A DNA stretch of 51,834 nucleotides from NCBI GenBank assembly GCA_944358325.1, contig CALVQV010000004.1, positions 1 to 51,834 of the forward strand, given 5' to 3'. Position numbers and translations under genes: made by a program. Shown here one piece after another: positions 20,196-28,229 of this stretch (its first letter is position 1; each line of letters opens with the position of its first letter). The notes below the pieces were generated by a model that was not told where the DNA came from, ran no database searches, and worked only from the letters and a program-made list of their open reading frames with translations. The stretch is from an uncultured Bacilli bacterium (GTDB lineage: Bacteria; Bacillota_I; Bacilli_A; RF39; UBA660).

Positions 20196-20598
20196 TTTAG
20201 GAACAAGAACTTTGGGTATATCTTTATCAGATACAACATTAACGATTGCTAGTACTCTTAAAACAATAAGATTTGAGGAAGGTAATTATGATGTATTGTT
20301 ACCCCAATTAAAAGAAATTGTTGATGAATATAAAATTGGAAAAATAGTTTTAGGTTTTCCAAAGAATATGAATAATACGATTGGTCCTCGTGGTGAAGAG
20401 ACTATAAAATTTAAAGAAAAATTAGAAAAGTACTTAAATATGGAAGTAATATTGCAAGATGAGAGATTATCAACAGTTAGTGCTCATAATATTATGATTG
20501 AAGCTAATATGTCTAGAAAAAAAAGAAAGACAAAAGTTGATGCTCTTGCTGCTAATATTATTTTACAAACATATTTAGATAAAGAGAAAGGAAAATAA
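20176..20598 (+). CDS. ruvX: RuvX/YqgF, RNase H-like resolvase / pre-16S rRNA nuclease
   Basis: YqgF-family proteins have an RNase H fold and act in 16S rRNA 5' end maturation or Holliday junction resolution. The motifs are GLDLGTRTLGISLSD at the start (first catalytic Asp), IVLGFPKNMNNTIGPR, LQDERLSTVSA and the final VDALAANIILQTYL. The 140-residue length is standard. The gene lies between ireB and the DUF1292 gene. Confidence 0.95.
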   Translation: MRIIGLDLGTRTLGISLSDTTLTIASTLKTIRFEEGNYDVLLPQLKEIVDEYKIGKIVLGFPKNMNNTIGPRGEETIKFKEKLEKYLNMEVILQDERLSTVSAHNIMIEANMSRKKRKTKVDALAANIILQTYLDKEKGK

Positions 20599-20600
20599 AA

Positions 20601-20882
20601 ATGAGTGAAGAAAGATTAACTTTTAAAATTACTAATGAAGATGGGCAACAAATAGATTGTGAAGCTTTATTTACTTTTGAATCAGAAGAAACACATAAAA
20701 ATTACATGGTTTATACTGATCATACAAAAGATGATGAAGGAAATACTAAAGTATATGCTGCAACATATACACCTGGTTTAGAAAATCAAACATTAATGCC
20801 AATTGAAACAGACAAAGAATGGAAAATTATAGAAACAATTCTTGATGAAGTTATGAAAAATGTAGGAGACGAGCAACAATAA
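20601..20882 (+). CDS. DUF1292 (YrzB-like) protein
   Basis: This is a small acidic soluble protein of 93 residues with the DUF1292 pattern: ITNEDGQQIDCEALFTFESE, then NYMVYTDHTKD and WKIIETILDEV. Its function is unknown, but it is conserved between ruvX and mltG in Gram-positives. GAAAGGA precedes the ATG. The stop codon lies inside the loop of a terminator-like hairpin. Confidence 0.9.
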   Translation: MSEERLTFKITNEDGQQIDCEALFTFESEETHKNYMVYTDHTKDDEGNTKVYAATYTPGLENQTLMPIETDKEWKIIETILDEVMKNVGDEQQ

Positions 20883-20892
20883 GCTCGTTTTT
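20869..20892 (+). terminator. Terminator overlapping the DUF1292 stop codon
   Basis: ACGAGC (20869-20874) pairs with GCTCGT (20883-20888) and is followed by TTTTT. The stop codon is in the loop. It may reduce read-through into mltG, whose TTG start is only six bases beyond the T-run. Confidence 0.75.
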
Positions 20893-20897
20893 ATTGC

Positions 20898-21956
20898 TTG
20901 AAAAATTATTCTAATGTAGCGCTTGGTTTAATTATCATAAGTGCTTCTATAATTATCATAAGTTGTTTGTTTTTTAATTATCAAATTAGTCCTATTTCGA
21001 AGGATGATACAGAAGTAGTATTTGAAGTACCTAAGGGTTCTACTTTTTCATCTATCAGTTCTAAGCTAAAAGAAGCTGGTTTAATTCGTTCTTCTTCTTT
21101 TTATAAATTATATATAAAATTATTTAGACCTTCTACTTTGGAAGCAGGAAAATATAAACTTAATAAAACGATGAGTATGCATGAGATTGTTAAAACCTTA
21201 GAAGAAGGTTCAAAGTATAATCCAGATGCTGTTATGTTAACAATTCCTGAAGGTAAAAATATGAAAGAAATAGCTTCTATTGTTTCAGAAAATACTAACA
21301 TATCTTCTACTTCTTTTTTAGAAGCTGTAAATGATTCTAGTTTTCTTGATGAGGTTATAGAAAATTATTGGTTTGTAACAGATGATGTTAAAAACCCAAA
21401 TATTCGTTATGCTTTAGAAGGTTATTTATTCCCATCAACTTATGAATTACAAAATAAGGATGTTGATGCAAAATATATAATTTTGAAGATGTTAGATCAA
21501 ATGGAAAAAGTTTTGAATCCATATAAAGAAAAAATTACAAGTTCTAAATATAGTGTTCATGAATTATTAACAATGGCTTCTATTGTTGAATATGAGGCCA
21601 TTCTTGATGAAGATAGAGCCTTAGTTGCTAGTGTATTTTATAATAGATTAGATTCTAATATGAAATTACAAAGTTGTGCAACTTTAGGTTATGCTATTGG
21701 TGAATTTAAGCTTACTTATACTTACCAAGACATGCAAACTGATTCACTTTATAATACTTATTATTATAGTGGATTACCAGTGGGACCAGGATGTATGCCA
21801 AGCTTAGAAAGTATTGAAGCAGCTATTAATCCAGCAACAAGTGATTATTATTATTTCATGGCTAATGTATGTGATCCTACAAGTCAAAAAACTTATTTCG
21901 CTAAAACATATGCTGAACATCAAGCAAACGTTAAGAAGTATTTAACATGTTTTTAG
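20898..21956 (+). CDS. mltG: Endolytic transglycosylase MltG
   Basis: MltG is a membrane-anchored lytic transglycosylase that cuts nascent glycan strands. One N-terminal helix (about 7-26) precedes a LysM-like part with VPKGSTFSSISSKLKEAGLI. The catalytic core contains ASIVEYEA (Glu about 231) and VASVFYNRLDSNMKLQSCATLGYA, and ends with SDYYYFMANV. The 352 residues are typical. The TTG at 20898 is the only start that keeps the membrane helix, and no clear ribosome site precedes it, so translation may be weak. It overlaps the next gene by ten bases. Confidence 0.93.
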   Translation: MKNYSNVALGLIIISASIIIISCLFFNYQISPISKDDTEVVFEVPKGSTFSSISSKLKEAGLIRSSSFYKLYIKLFRPSTLEAGKYKLNKTMSMHEIVKTLEEGSKYNPDAVMLTIPEGKNMKEIASIVSENTNISSTSFLEAVNDSSFLDEVIENYWFVTDDVKNPNIRYALEGYLFPSTYELQNKDVDAKYIILKMLDQMEKVLNPYKEKITSSKYSVHELLTMASIVEYEAILDEDRALVASVFYNRLDSNMKLQSCATLGYAIGEFKLTYTYQDMQTDSLYNTYYYSGLPVGPGCMPSLESIEAAINPATSDYYYFMANVCDPTSQKTYFAKTYAEHQANVKKYLTCF

Positions 21957-22534
21957 AAGAAATTGAAAACTATGCTTATTTAAACAATATTCCTATTATG
22001 GAAAAAGAAGGAATAGAATTTTTAACAGAGTATATTAGAAAAAATAAAGTTACTAAAATTTTAGAAATAGGTTCAGCTATAGGATATTCGGCAATTAAAA
22101 TGGCTTTAGTTAATAAAAATATTCATATTACTACTGTTGAAAGAGATAAAGAGAGATATGAAGAAGCAGTTAAAAATATAAAAAAAATGCATCTAGAAAA
22201 GCAAATTGATATAAGAAATATGGATGCTTTTGATTTATATTTATTTGATAAATATGATTTAATTTTTATAGATGCAGCCAAAGCACAATATATTAAGTTT
22301 TTTGAAAAATTTAAAAAGAATTTAGATCGAAATGGTGTTATTGTTACAGATAATATTAATTTTCATGGTTTAGTTAATTCCACAGAAGAAATTAAAAGTA
22401 GAAATGTTAGAGCTTTAGTTAGAAAAATTAATGCTTATATTACTTTCTTGAAAGAAAATGAAGAATTTGAAACTACTTTTTATGAAATAGGTGATGGTGT
22501 TGCTATAAGTAAACGCAAAAAGGATTTTAATTAA
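21947..22534 (+). CDS. trmR: tRNA 5-hydroxyuridine methyltransferase TrmR
   Basis: This 195-residue SAM-dependent methyltransferase is of the class I (COMT-like) fold, with motif I ILEIGSAIGYSAIKMA and the metal-binding region FIDAAKAQYIKFFE and VTDNINFHG. In Bacillus the gene at this position (YrrM/TrmR) methylates ho5U34 of tRNA to mo5U. The two U32-family genes downstream, which make ho5U, support the same role. It overlaps mltG by ten bases and ends at a terminator. Confidence 0.88.
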   Translation: MFLEEIENYAYLNNIPIMEKEGIEFLTEYIRKNKVTKILEIGSAIGYSAIKMALVNKNIHITTVERDKERYEEAVKNIKKMHLEKQIDIRNMDAFDLYLFDKYDLIFIDAAKAQYIKFFEKFKKNLDRNGVIVTDNINFHGLVNSTEEIKSRNVRALVRKINAYITFLKENEEFETTFYEIGDGVAISKRKKDFN

Positions 22535-22543
22535 TCCTTTTTT
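22517..22543 (+). terminator. Terminator after trmR
   Basis: AAAAAGGATT (22517-22526) pairs with AATCCTTTTT (22533-22542). The trmR stop codon lies inside the hairpin. Confidence 0.85.
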
Positions 22544-22601
22544 GTTTACAAAATTAAAAAATATAGTATAATTATATTAGAATAAAATAGAGGTGGTACC
22601 T

Positions 22602-23924
22602 ATGAAATTGCAATTTAAACTTCGTAATGGAGATATTTTAGATGTCAAAAGAGCTTTTGTTTTTCGATTAAATTTTGATAAGGAATATCTTTTTTATACA
22701 ACTGATACGTTTAAAGATGGTGATATGGTACCTGTTATTTTTGGAGAAATGATTGGACCTTCTGTTATTAAAGTGGCACCTGAAGAAAGAGAAATGTTTG
22801 AAAAATTTCTTTTTGCTTTGGCTAATAATCAAGTTGATAATATTTCTAATTATGAATTAGTAAATTATAAACAATTAGATGTTACTATTTTGAGTGCACA
22901 AAAAACAAAATTACCAGCTTATATTTTAAATAAGTATAGTTCTAATTTTGAAGTTGTTTTACCGCCAAAATATGATGTTATTGATGATCCAACGCCAGAA
23001 ATAATACCAGCAATTCCTGAGATAAAAGAAAATGTTATTGGAACAATAAATGATACATCCAATGAAAAGAATGATAATCTAGAATCAAAACACGAAGATA
23101 AAGTAGTAATCAAAAAAGAAGAAATAAAGAATGATAATAATGCTTTTTATAATAATTTTACTTTTTTAGAAAATGATGCTCATGATTTTAAATTTATACC
23201 AAATGAAGAAGAGATTCCAACGGAAATTGCTAATAAAGTTTTTGAACAATTAGTTAATTCTAATCCTGTAGAAGAAGTTATGGATACTTTGGAACCACTA
23301 CCATTAGAAATTAATAGAGAAGCAAGTAAATATGAATCTGAAAATAATTTTCCTTATGCTAATACTAATTTTCCCAAACCTGTAATTGAAAATAAAGCGC
23401 CAGAAATTAAAAATGATAAAGTAAGTAAAAAGAATAATATTGTTCAAATCATATTAATTGCTGTTTTAGCAGCGGGTGTTATTTATTTTGGATATAATTG
23501 GGTTATGCAAACATATTTTAAGAAAGATATTGATAATTTAGTTGATTCTAAAACTTTAACAGTTTTGTGTGAGACACATCCAACTACAGAAAATAATTAT
23601 AGAACTACTTCACGCATTAATGGTAAATTTATAAATGAATTTTTAACAGAATATATTGAAACAAAAACAATGGAATTTTCTACAGTTGAAGAATATAATG
23701 CTTATAAAGAAGCTCATATAAATGATGTCTTAACAAATAATGCAGGATATTATGAAAGTGTTGAATATTTAGATGAAAGCTTAACTGTATATAAAGAAAT
23801 AAAAATTATTAAAGATGATATGAGTCTAAATGATTGGGTTAGTTATCTAGGTGAAGATACTACTTATACATATTTACTTGGAAAATATCATAATAATGGA
23901 TATGTATGTGGAACTGAGGCATAA
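22602..23924 (+). CDS. Membrane protein with DUF1292-like head and outside domain
   Basis: The N-terminal 100 residues (MKLQFKLRNGDILDVKRAF, then FDKEYLFYTTD) resemble a small beta domain such as DUF1292; this link is tentative. A disordered Asn/Glu/Pro-rich linker (about 130-280) leads to one membrane helix (about 285-303) and an outside domain of about 135 residues with two Cys. The head would be cytosolic. The ATG at 22602 follows GAGGTGG. The gene interrupts the trmR-trhP order known from Bacillus. The function is unknown. Confidence 0.6.
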   Translation: MKLQFKLRNGDILDVKRAFVFRLNFDKEYLFYTTDTFKDGDMVPVIFGEMIGPSVIKVAPEEREMFEKFLFALANNQVDNISNYELVNYKQLDVTILSAQKTKLPAYILNKYSSNFEVVLPPKYDVIDDPTPEIIPAIPEIKENVIGTINDTSNEKNDNLESKHEDKVVIKKEEIKNDNNAFYNNFTFLENDAHDFKFIPNEEEIPTEIANKVFEQLVNSNPVEEVMDTLEPLPLEINREASKYESENNFPYANTNFPKPVIENKAPEIKNDKVSKKNNIVQIILIAVLAAGVIYFGYNWVMQTYFKKDIDNLVDSKTLTVLCETHPTTENNYRTTSRINGKFINEFLTEYIETKTMEFSTVEEYNAYKEAHINDVLTNNAGYYESVEYLDESLTVYKEIKIIKDDMSLNDWVSYLGEDTTYTYLLGKYHNNGYVCGTEA

Positions 23925-23981
23925 GCCTCTTTTTCTTTACTATTTTTAGAAAAAGTGATATTATTAGTGCCAGGTGATATT

Positions 23982-24830
23982 ATGAAATTGTTGGAATCTT
24001 TATATAATATAGATGATATTAATAATTATGCTGATGGTTATATAGTAGGTGTTCAAGATTTAAGTGTTAATTATAAAAATTATACACTTGATGATTTAAA
24101 AAAAATTGATGAATTATGTTTGAAAAATGATAAAGAATTATTTGTTTCTTTAAATAAGAATATGCATAATAAAGATTTAGCTTTTTTAAAAGAAGTATTA
24201 TTGTTATTAGATGATTTACACATTAAAGGAATAATTTATTACGATATCGCTATCGTTAATATGCATAATAGTTTATGTTTAAAAACACCTTTAGTTTGGG
24301 GACAAGAACATTTTACAACTAATTATCAAACAATGAATTTTTGGTATCAATATGGTTCAAAATATAGTCTAGTGTCTGCTGAAGTAACGCTTGATGAAAT
24401 AATTGAAATTAGTAAAAAAGCAAAGACAGAATTAATTGTGCCTATATTTGGTTATATTTCAATGTTTGTTTCAAAACGCCATTTAGTTAAAAATTATTTA
24501 AAAACTTTTTCATTAGCAGATAATAGTGATATTAATTATATGACTAAAGAAGGAAATGTTTATCCTATTATAGATAATAAAGATGGGGTAATTGTATATT
24601 CTAGCCATATTTTGAATGGTTTAAGAGAATTATTTGTTTTGAAGAATGCTGGGATTAGTTATGTTTATTTAAATTCTTTTAAAATTGATAATATGAATGA
24701 GATTATTAAATTATATAAAGAAGCAAAAGAAGATAATTGCTTACAATTGGAAAATAAGATAAATAATATGTTAGAAGGGAATACTGATAAAGGCTTTTTA
24801 TATAAAGAAACAGTATATAAGGTGAAATAA
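23982..24830 (+). CDS. U32-family protein, TrhP1-like (YrrN)
   Basis: This 282-residue, short U32 peptidase-family protein is a homologue of the Bacillus yrrN product, which with yrrO hydroxylates U34 of tRNA to ho5U. A TIM-barrel-like pattern is visible (ELFVSLNKNMHNKDLAF, PLVWGQEHFTTNY, VPIFGYISMF, ISYVYLNSFKID). It lacks the Cys cluster of the longer partner. The ATG at 23982 follows AGGTGATATT. It overlaps the next gene by one base. Confidence 0.8.
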   Translation: MKLLESLYNIDDINNYADGYIVGVQDLSVNYKNYTLDDLKKIDELCLKNDKELFVSLNKNMHNKDLAFLKEVLLLLDDLHIKGIIYYDIAIVNMHNSLCLKTPLVWGQEHFTTNYQTMNFWYQYGSKYSLVSAEVTLDEIIEISKKAKTELIVPIFGYISMFVSKRHLVKNYLKTFSLADNSDINYMTKEGNVYPIIDNKDGVIVYSSHILNGLRELFVLKNAGISYVYLNSFKIDNMNEIIKLYKEAKEDNCLQLENKINNMLEGNTDKGFLYKETVYKVK

Positions 24831-26020
24831 TGGTAGTACATGAGTTATTAGCTCCTGCTGGTGATTTAGAACGTTTAAAAGTAGCGATTATGTATGGAGC
24901 AGATGCTGTATATATTGGTGGACCTTCTTTAGGACTCAGAGCTAATACAAGTAATTTTACAATAGATGAAATAAAAGAAGGCGTTGCTTTTGCACATAAA
25001 TATAATAAAAAAGTACATGTTACAGTAAATATATCATTGCATAATAAAGAATTAGAGGGTTTACTTGATTATTTAAAAGAATTAGAAAAATGTAAGGTAG
25101 ATGCAATTATTGTAAGTGATCCAACAGTTATGGAACTAGCCCTTAATAATACCAATTTAGATGTTCATGTTTCAACTCAAGCATCAACTTTAAATATTGA
25201 AGCTGTTAAGTTTTTTGAAAAATTAGGTGTTAAGCGTATTGTTTTAGGTAGAGAAACAACGAAAGAAGAAATAGAAGAGATAATTAAAAATACTAATGTT
25301 GATATTGAATGTTTTATTCATGGTGCGATGTGTGCTGGTTATAGTGGTAGATGTGTTTTATCTAATTTTTTAACGGCACGTGATGCTAATCGTGGTGGCT
25401 GTTCACAAATATGTCGTTGGGATTTTAGTTTATTAGATAGTTCTAAGAAAGAATTAAAAGGAGAAAAAGAGTTCACTTTTTGTACGAAAGATTTATCAAT
25501 GTTAAAGTATATTCCTGATATGATTGATATGGGAATATCTTCGTTTAAAATAGAAGGAAGAATGCGTTCTATTTATTATATAGCAACAATTGTTGGGACT
25601 TATCGTAAAGTAATAGATAAATACTTAAGTGATAAAGAACATTATAAATATGATGAAAAGTTAGAGAAAATTTTAACTAACTGTGCGAACAGAGATTCAA
25701 TACCACAATTTTTTGATGGTAATTATGATGAAACAGTTCAATATTATAATGGTCGTGTTGAAGTTTCTAATCAAGATTTTTTAGGATTAGTCATAGATTA
25801 TAGAGATGGTATGGTAATATTAGAACAAAGAAATTATTTTAAACCTGGTGATGTGGTTCAAATATTTGGACCAAATATGGATACCATTAATTTTGAAATA
25901 CCTGATATATATGATGAAGATGATAATTTATTAGATGCTGCTCGTCATCCAAGACAAATAATTAAGTTTAAACTTAATGAAAAAGTGGAACCTTATGCGA
26001 TGATGCGCATAAAAAGATAA
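24830..26020 (+). CDS. U32-family tRNA hydroxylation protein, TrhP2-like (YrrO)
   Basis: This 396-residue protein has the U32 core: LLAPAGDLERLKVAIMYGADAVY at the start, HVSTQASTLN and the signature IECFIHGAMCAGYSGRCVLSNF (shown here as ECFIHGAMCAGYSGR). A Cys set for an iron-sulfur cluster appears in RGGCSQICRW, TFCTKDL and NCANRD. Members hydroxylate tRNA U34 using prephenate. Its place after trmR and the short U32 gene makes the ho5U/mo5U pathway likely. Confidence 0.88.
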   Translation: MVVHELLAPAGDLERLKVAIMYGADAVYIGGPSLGLRANTSNFTIDEIKEGVAFAHKYNKKVHVTVNISLHNKELEGLLDYLKELEKCKVDAIIVSDPTVMELALNNTNLDVHVSTQASTLNIEAVKFFEKLGVKRIVLGRETTKEEIEEIIKNTNVDIECFIHGAMCAGYSGRCVLSNFLTARDANRGGCSQICRWDFSLLDSSKKELKGEKEFTFCTKDLSMLKYIPDMIDMGISSFKIEGRMRSIYYIATIVGTYRKVIDKYLSDKEHYKYDEKLEKILTNCANRDSIPQFFDGNYDETVQYYNGRVEVSNQDFLGLVIDYRDGMVILEQRNYFKPGDVVQIFGPNMDTINFEIPDIYDEDDNLLDAARHPRQIIKFKLNEKVEPYAMMRIKR

Positions 26021-26036
26021 TGTATGCATATAATAG

Positions 26037-26065
26037 TTGACAAACAGTAAAAATTATAGTATTCT
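26037..26065 (+). promoter_or_regulatory. greA promoter
   Basis: TTGACA (26037-26042), 17 bp, TATTCT (26060-26065), 32 bases before the greA start. Confidence 0.75.
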
Positions 26066-26097
26066 TTAATAGTTAAAAAATTAAGAGGTGAAAAAAC

Positions 26098-26562
26098 ATG
26101 GCAAAAGAAGTTTATTTAACACAAAAAGGATTAGAAGAATTAAAATTAGAATTAGAAGATTTAAAATTAGTTAAAAGACCTAATGTTATAGAAGCTTTAA
26201 AGGAAGCACGTGCTTTAGGTGATTTAAGTGAAAATGCCGAATATGATGCTGCTCGTAACGAACAAGCTGTTGTGGAAAATCGTATTCGTGAATTAGAAAT
26301 AATGATTGAAAATGCAGTTATTATTGAAGATACTAAATCTGATAAAGTAAGAATTGGTTCAAAAGTAACGCTTGAATATATCGGTGATGACGAACAAGAA
26401 GAATATACTATTGTTGGTTCTACAGAAGCTGATCCTTTTGCTAATAAGATTTCTAATGAATCTCCTATTGCTATGGCAATCATAGATAAAAAAGTTGGGG
26501 ATGTAGTTACTGTTACTAGTCCTAACGGAGAATACAAAGTAGAAATAAAAGCAATTGCATAA
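26098..26562 (+). CDS. greA: Transcription elongation factor GreA
   Basis: GreA rescues backtracked RNA polymerase by stimulating transcript cleavage. The coiled coil with EARALGDLSENAEYDAAR carries the acidic tip (the Asp and Glu of DLSENAEYD). The FKBP-like C-terminal domain ends in SPNGEYKVEIKAI. At 154 residues the length is standard. GAGGTG precedes the ATG. It has its own promoter and terminator. Confidence 0.97.
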   Translation: MAKEVYLTQKGLEELKLELEDLKLVKRPNVIEALKEARALGDLSENAEYDAARNEQAVVENRIRELEIMIENAVIIEDTKSDKVRIGSKVTLEYIGDDEQEEYTIVGSTEADPFANKISNESPIAMAIIDKKVGDVVTVTSPNGEYKVEIKAIA

Positions 26563-26575
26563 TTGCTTTTTTTAT
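26547..26575 (+). terminator. Terminator after greA
   Basis: AAAAGCAATT pairs with AATTGCTTTT around GCAT and runs into a T-stretch. It includes the end of greA. Confidence 0.85.
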
Positions 26576-26608
26576 TTTATAATATTATTAGAATGGTAGG
26601 GGAATCTA

Positions 26609-28153
26609 ATGAGTAAGAAGCGTAAGAAAAATGGATTTACAACAATTGAATTAATTACAACTTTTGGCCTTGTTATGACAATTACAATATTATTGTTTGA
26701 ATTAGTTGTTTCTTTAAAAGAAACATATGTAAATGTTGCGATGCGAAGCTTACTTTTAAATAAACAAGCTATTATGGAACAAAAGATATATGATGATTTT
26801 AATTATAAAAAAATAAAAATAGCTAGTAAATGTGGTAAAAACTGTTTGACATTCTTTTTTGAAGATAATTCACAAGCAACTTTAAAAATAGATACTGATA
26901 CCAATATATTTACTTATGGTGATTATACTATCAAATTAGATGATAATACTTATTTTGGTGATATAGAAGTTACTAATAAAACATTGCCTGGTGTGGCTGA
27001 AGATAAAAATGATTCTATGATCATAATTGATATTCCAATAAAAAATAATCTTTTGGATGATGATTATGGTATTAGTGCAGTATATCAATATAATTCTAGA
27101 GAAACATCAATAAGTGATATTGCGTTTGATGATTCTTCAATAGATGCAAAAATTTTTCTAAAAGGTTCTAGTGAAATGAAAGTTGCAAAAGGTTATACTT
27201 TTGATGATCCGGGATATTATACTTTAGTTGCAGGAGAAATCACAGATAATGATTCTAGGGTTGTTGTTAATAGTACGATAAATATTGAAACACCAGGTAA
27301 TTATGAAATAACATATGAATTATATGTTTCTGGTGAATTAATGGAAACAAAAGTTAGAAAAGTTACTGTTTTTGAGACAGTTACTGATTTTGCATACACT
27401 GGTTCAGAACAAACTTTTACTGTAATGTTAGATGGTTATTATAAATTAGAAGTTTGGGGTTCAGCAGGAAGTGGTGGATCAAATGGTGGATATTCAACAG
27501 GCAAAATTTATTTAACAAAAGGGACAATTCTTTATATTTATTGTGGTGGTATACGATTTAATGGCGGTGGAACAGGAGGTTTAGGAGGTCGTCATGGTGG
27601 CGGCGCAACACATATAGCTACAAAAAGCGGTACCCTTAACACTCTTGGTAATTTTAAAGACTCTATTTTGATTGTTGCTGGCGGTGGTGGCGGTCAAGGA
27701 GAAAATGGTATAGGTGGATCTGGTGGTGGCACATCAGGGCAAAATGGAAGAACTAGTGCTGGCTATGGTACCGGTGGAACTCAAACATCTGGAGGAAGTT
27801 ATGGTTCTGGTAATTTAGGATCTGGTAGCAGTGGATCTTTTGGACAAGGCGGAAACGGAAATTCAGCTGGAAACTGTGGCGGTGGCGGCGGCGGCTATTA
27901 TGGCGGTGGCGGCGGCGGCCGTTGGGACACAGCTGCAACAGGAAAAAGAGACGGTTCTGGTGGCGGAGGATCTGGGTATATAGGAAATAGTAATTTATTT
28001 GATAAACATATGACATGTTATAATTGCACAACATCTACTAGTGAAAATACATATACAATTTCAAATACCCTTTCGTCAAGTGATCCTATATCTGATTATT
28101 CTAAACAGGGTAATGGCTATGCTATTATTACTTATTTAGGTACATCAGAATAA
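26609..28153 (+). CDS. Prepilin-like protein with Ig module and ALK-type glycine-rich domain
   Basis: The leader KKRKKNG is followed by FTTIELITTFGL and a long hydrophobic helix, a type IV prepilin signal with Glu at mature position 5. A pseudopilin part (to about 180) is followed by a DUF5011-like Ig module (about 185-255: KVAKGYTFDDPGYY). The C-terminal 260 residues begin FAYTGSEQTFTVMLDGYYKLEVWGS, cut here to GYYKLEVWGSAGSGGSNGG, and are a Gly-rich domain like that of ALK/LTK kinases. The Gly-coding stretch is locally GC-rich (27650-27970). It is probably a surface-exposed pilus tip or adhesin. No pilus motor genes are nearby. Confidence 0.75.
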   Translation: MSKKRKKNGFTTIELITTFGLVMTITILLFELVVSLKETYVNVAMRSLLLNKQAIMEQKIYDDFNYKKIKIASKCGKNCLTFFFEDNSQATLKIDTDTNIFTYGDYTIKLDDNTYFGDIEVTNKTLPGVAEDKNDSMIIIDIPIKNNLLDDDYGISAVYQYNSRETSISDIAFDDSSIDAKIFLKGSSEMKVAKGYTFDDPGYYTLVAGEITDNDSRVVVNSTINIETPGNYEITYELYVSGELMETKVRKVTVFETVTDFAYTGSEQTFTVMLDGYYKLEVWGSAGSGGSNGGYSTGKIYLTKGTILYIYCGGIRFNGGGTGGLGGRHGGGATHIATKSGTLNTLGNFKDSILIVAGGGGGQGENGIGGSGGGTSGQNGRTSAGYGTGGTQTSGGSYGSGNLGSGSSGSFGQGGNGNSAGNCGGGGGGYYGGGGGGRWDTAATGKRDGSGGGGSGYIGNSNLFDKHMTCYNCTTSTSENTYTISNTLSSSDPISDYSKQGNGYAIITYLGTSE

Positions 28154-28160
28154 TCTAATT

Positions 28161-28188
28161 AACACTAGTAATTTTTTACTAGTGTTTT
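28161..28188 (+). terminator. Terminator between prepilin gene and tig
   Basis: AACACTAGTAA (28161-28171) pairs with TTACTAGTGTT (28176-28186), followed by Ts. An extended -10 TGTTATAAT for tig comes shortly after (28200-28208). Confidence 0.9.
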
Positions 28189-28229
28189 TAATATTTATAT
28201 GTTATAATACTAGAGGTTGGAGGAAGAAT

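Noticed and set aside
27650-27970. A second DGR variable repeat in the glycine-rich prepilin, because of its GC-rich stretch.
   Set aside because: It shows no similarity to the template repeat and lacks the GGGGTCCGCCC end. The base composition follows from Gly codons.
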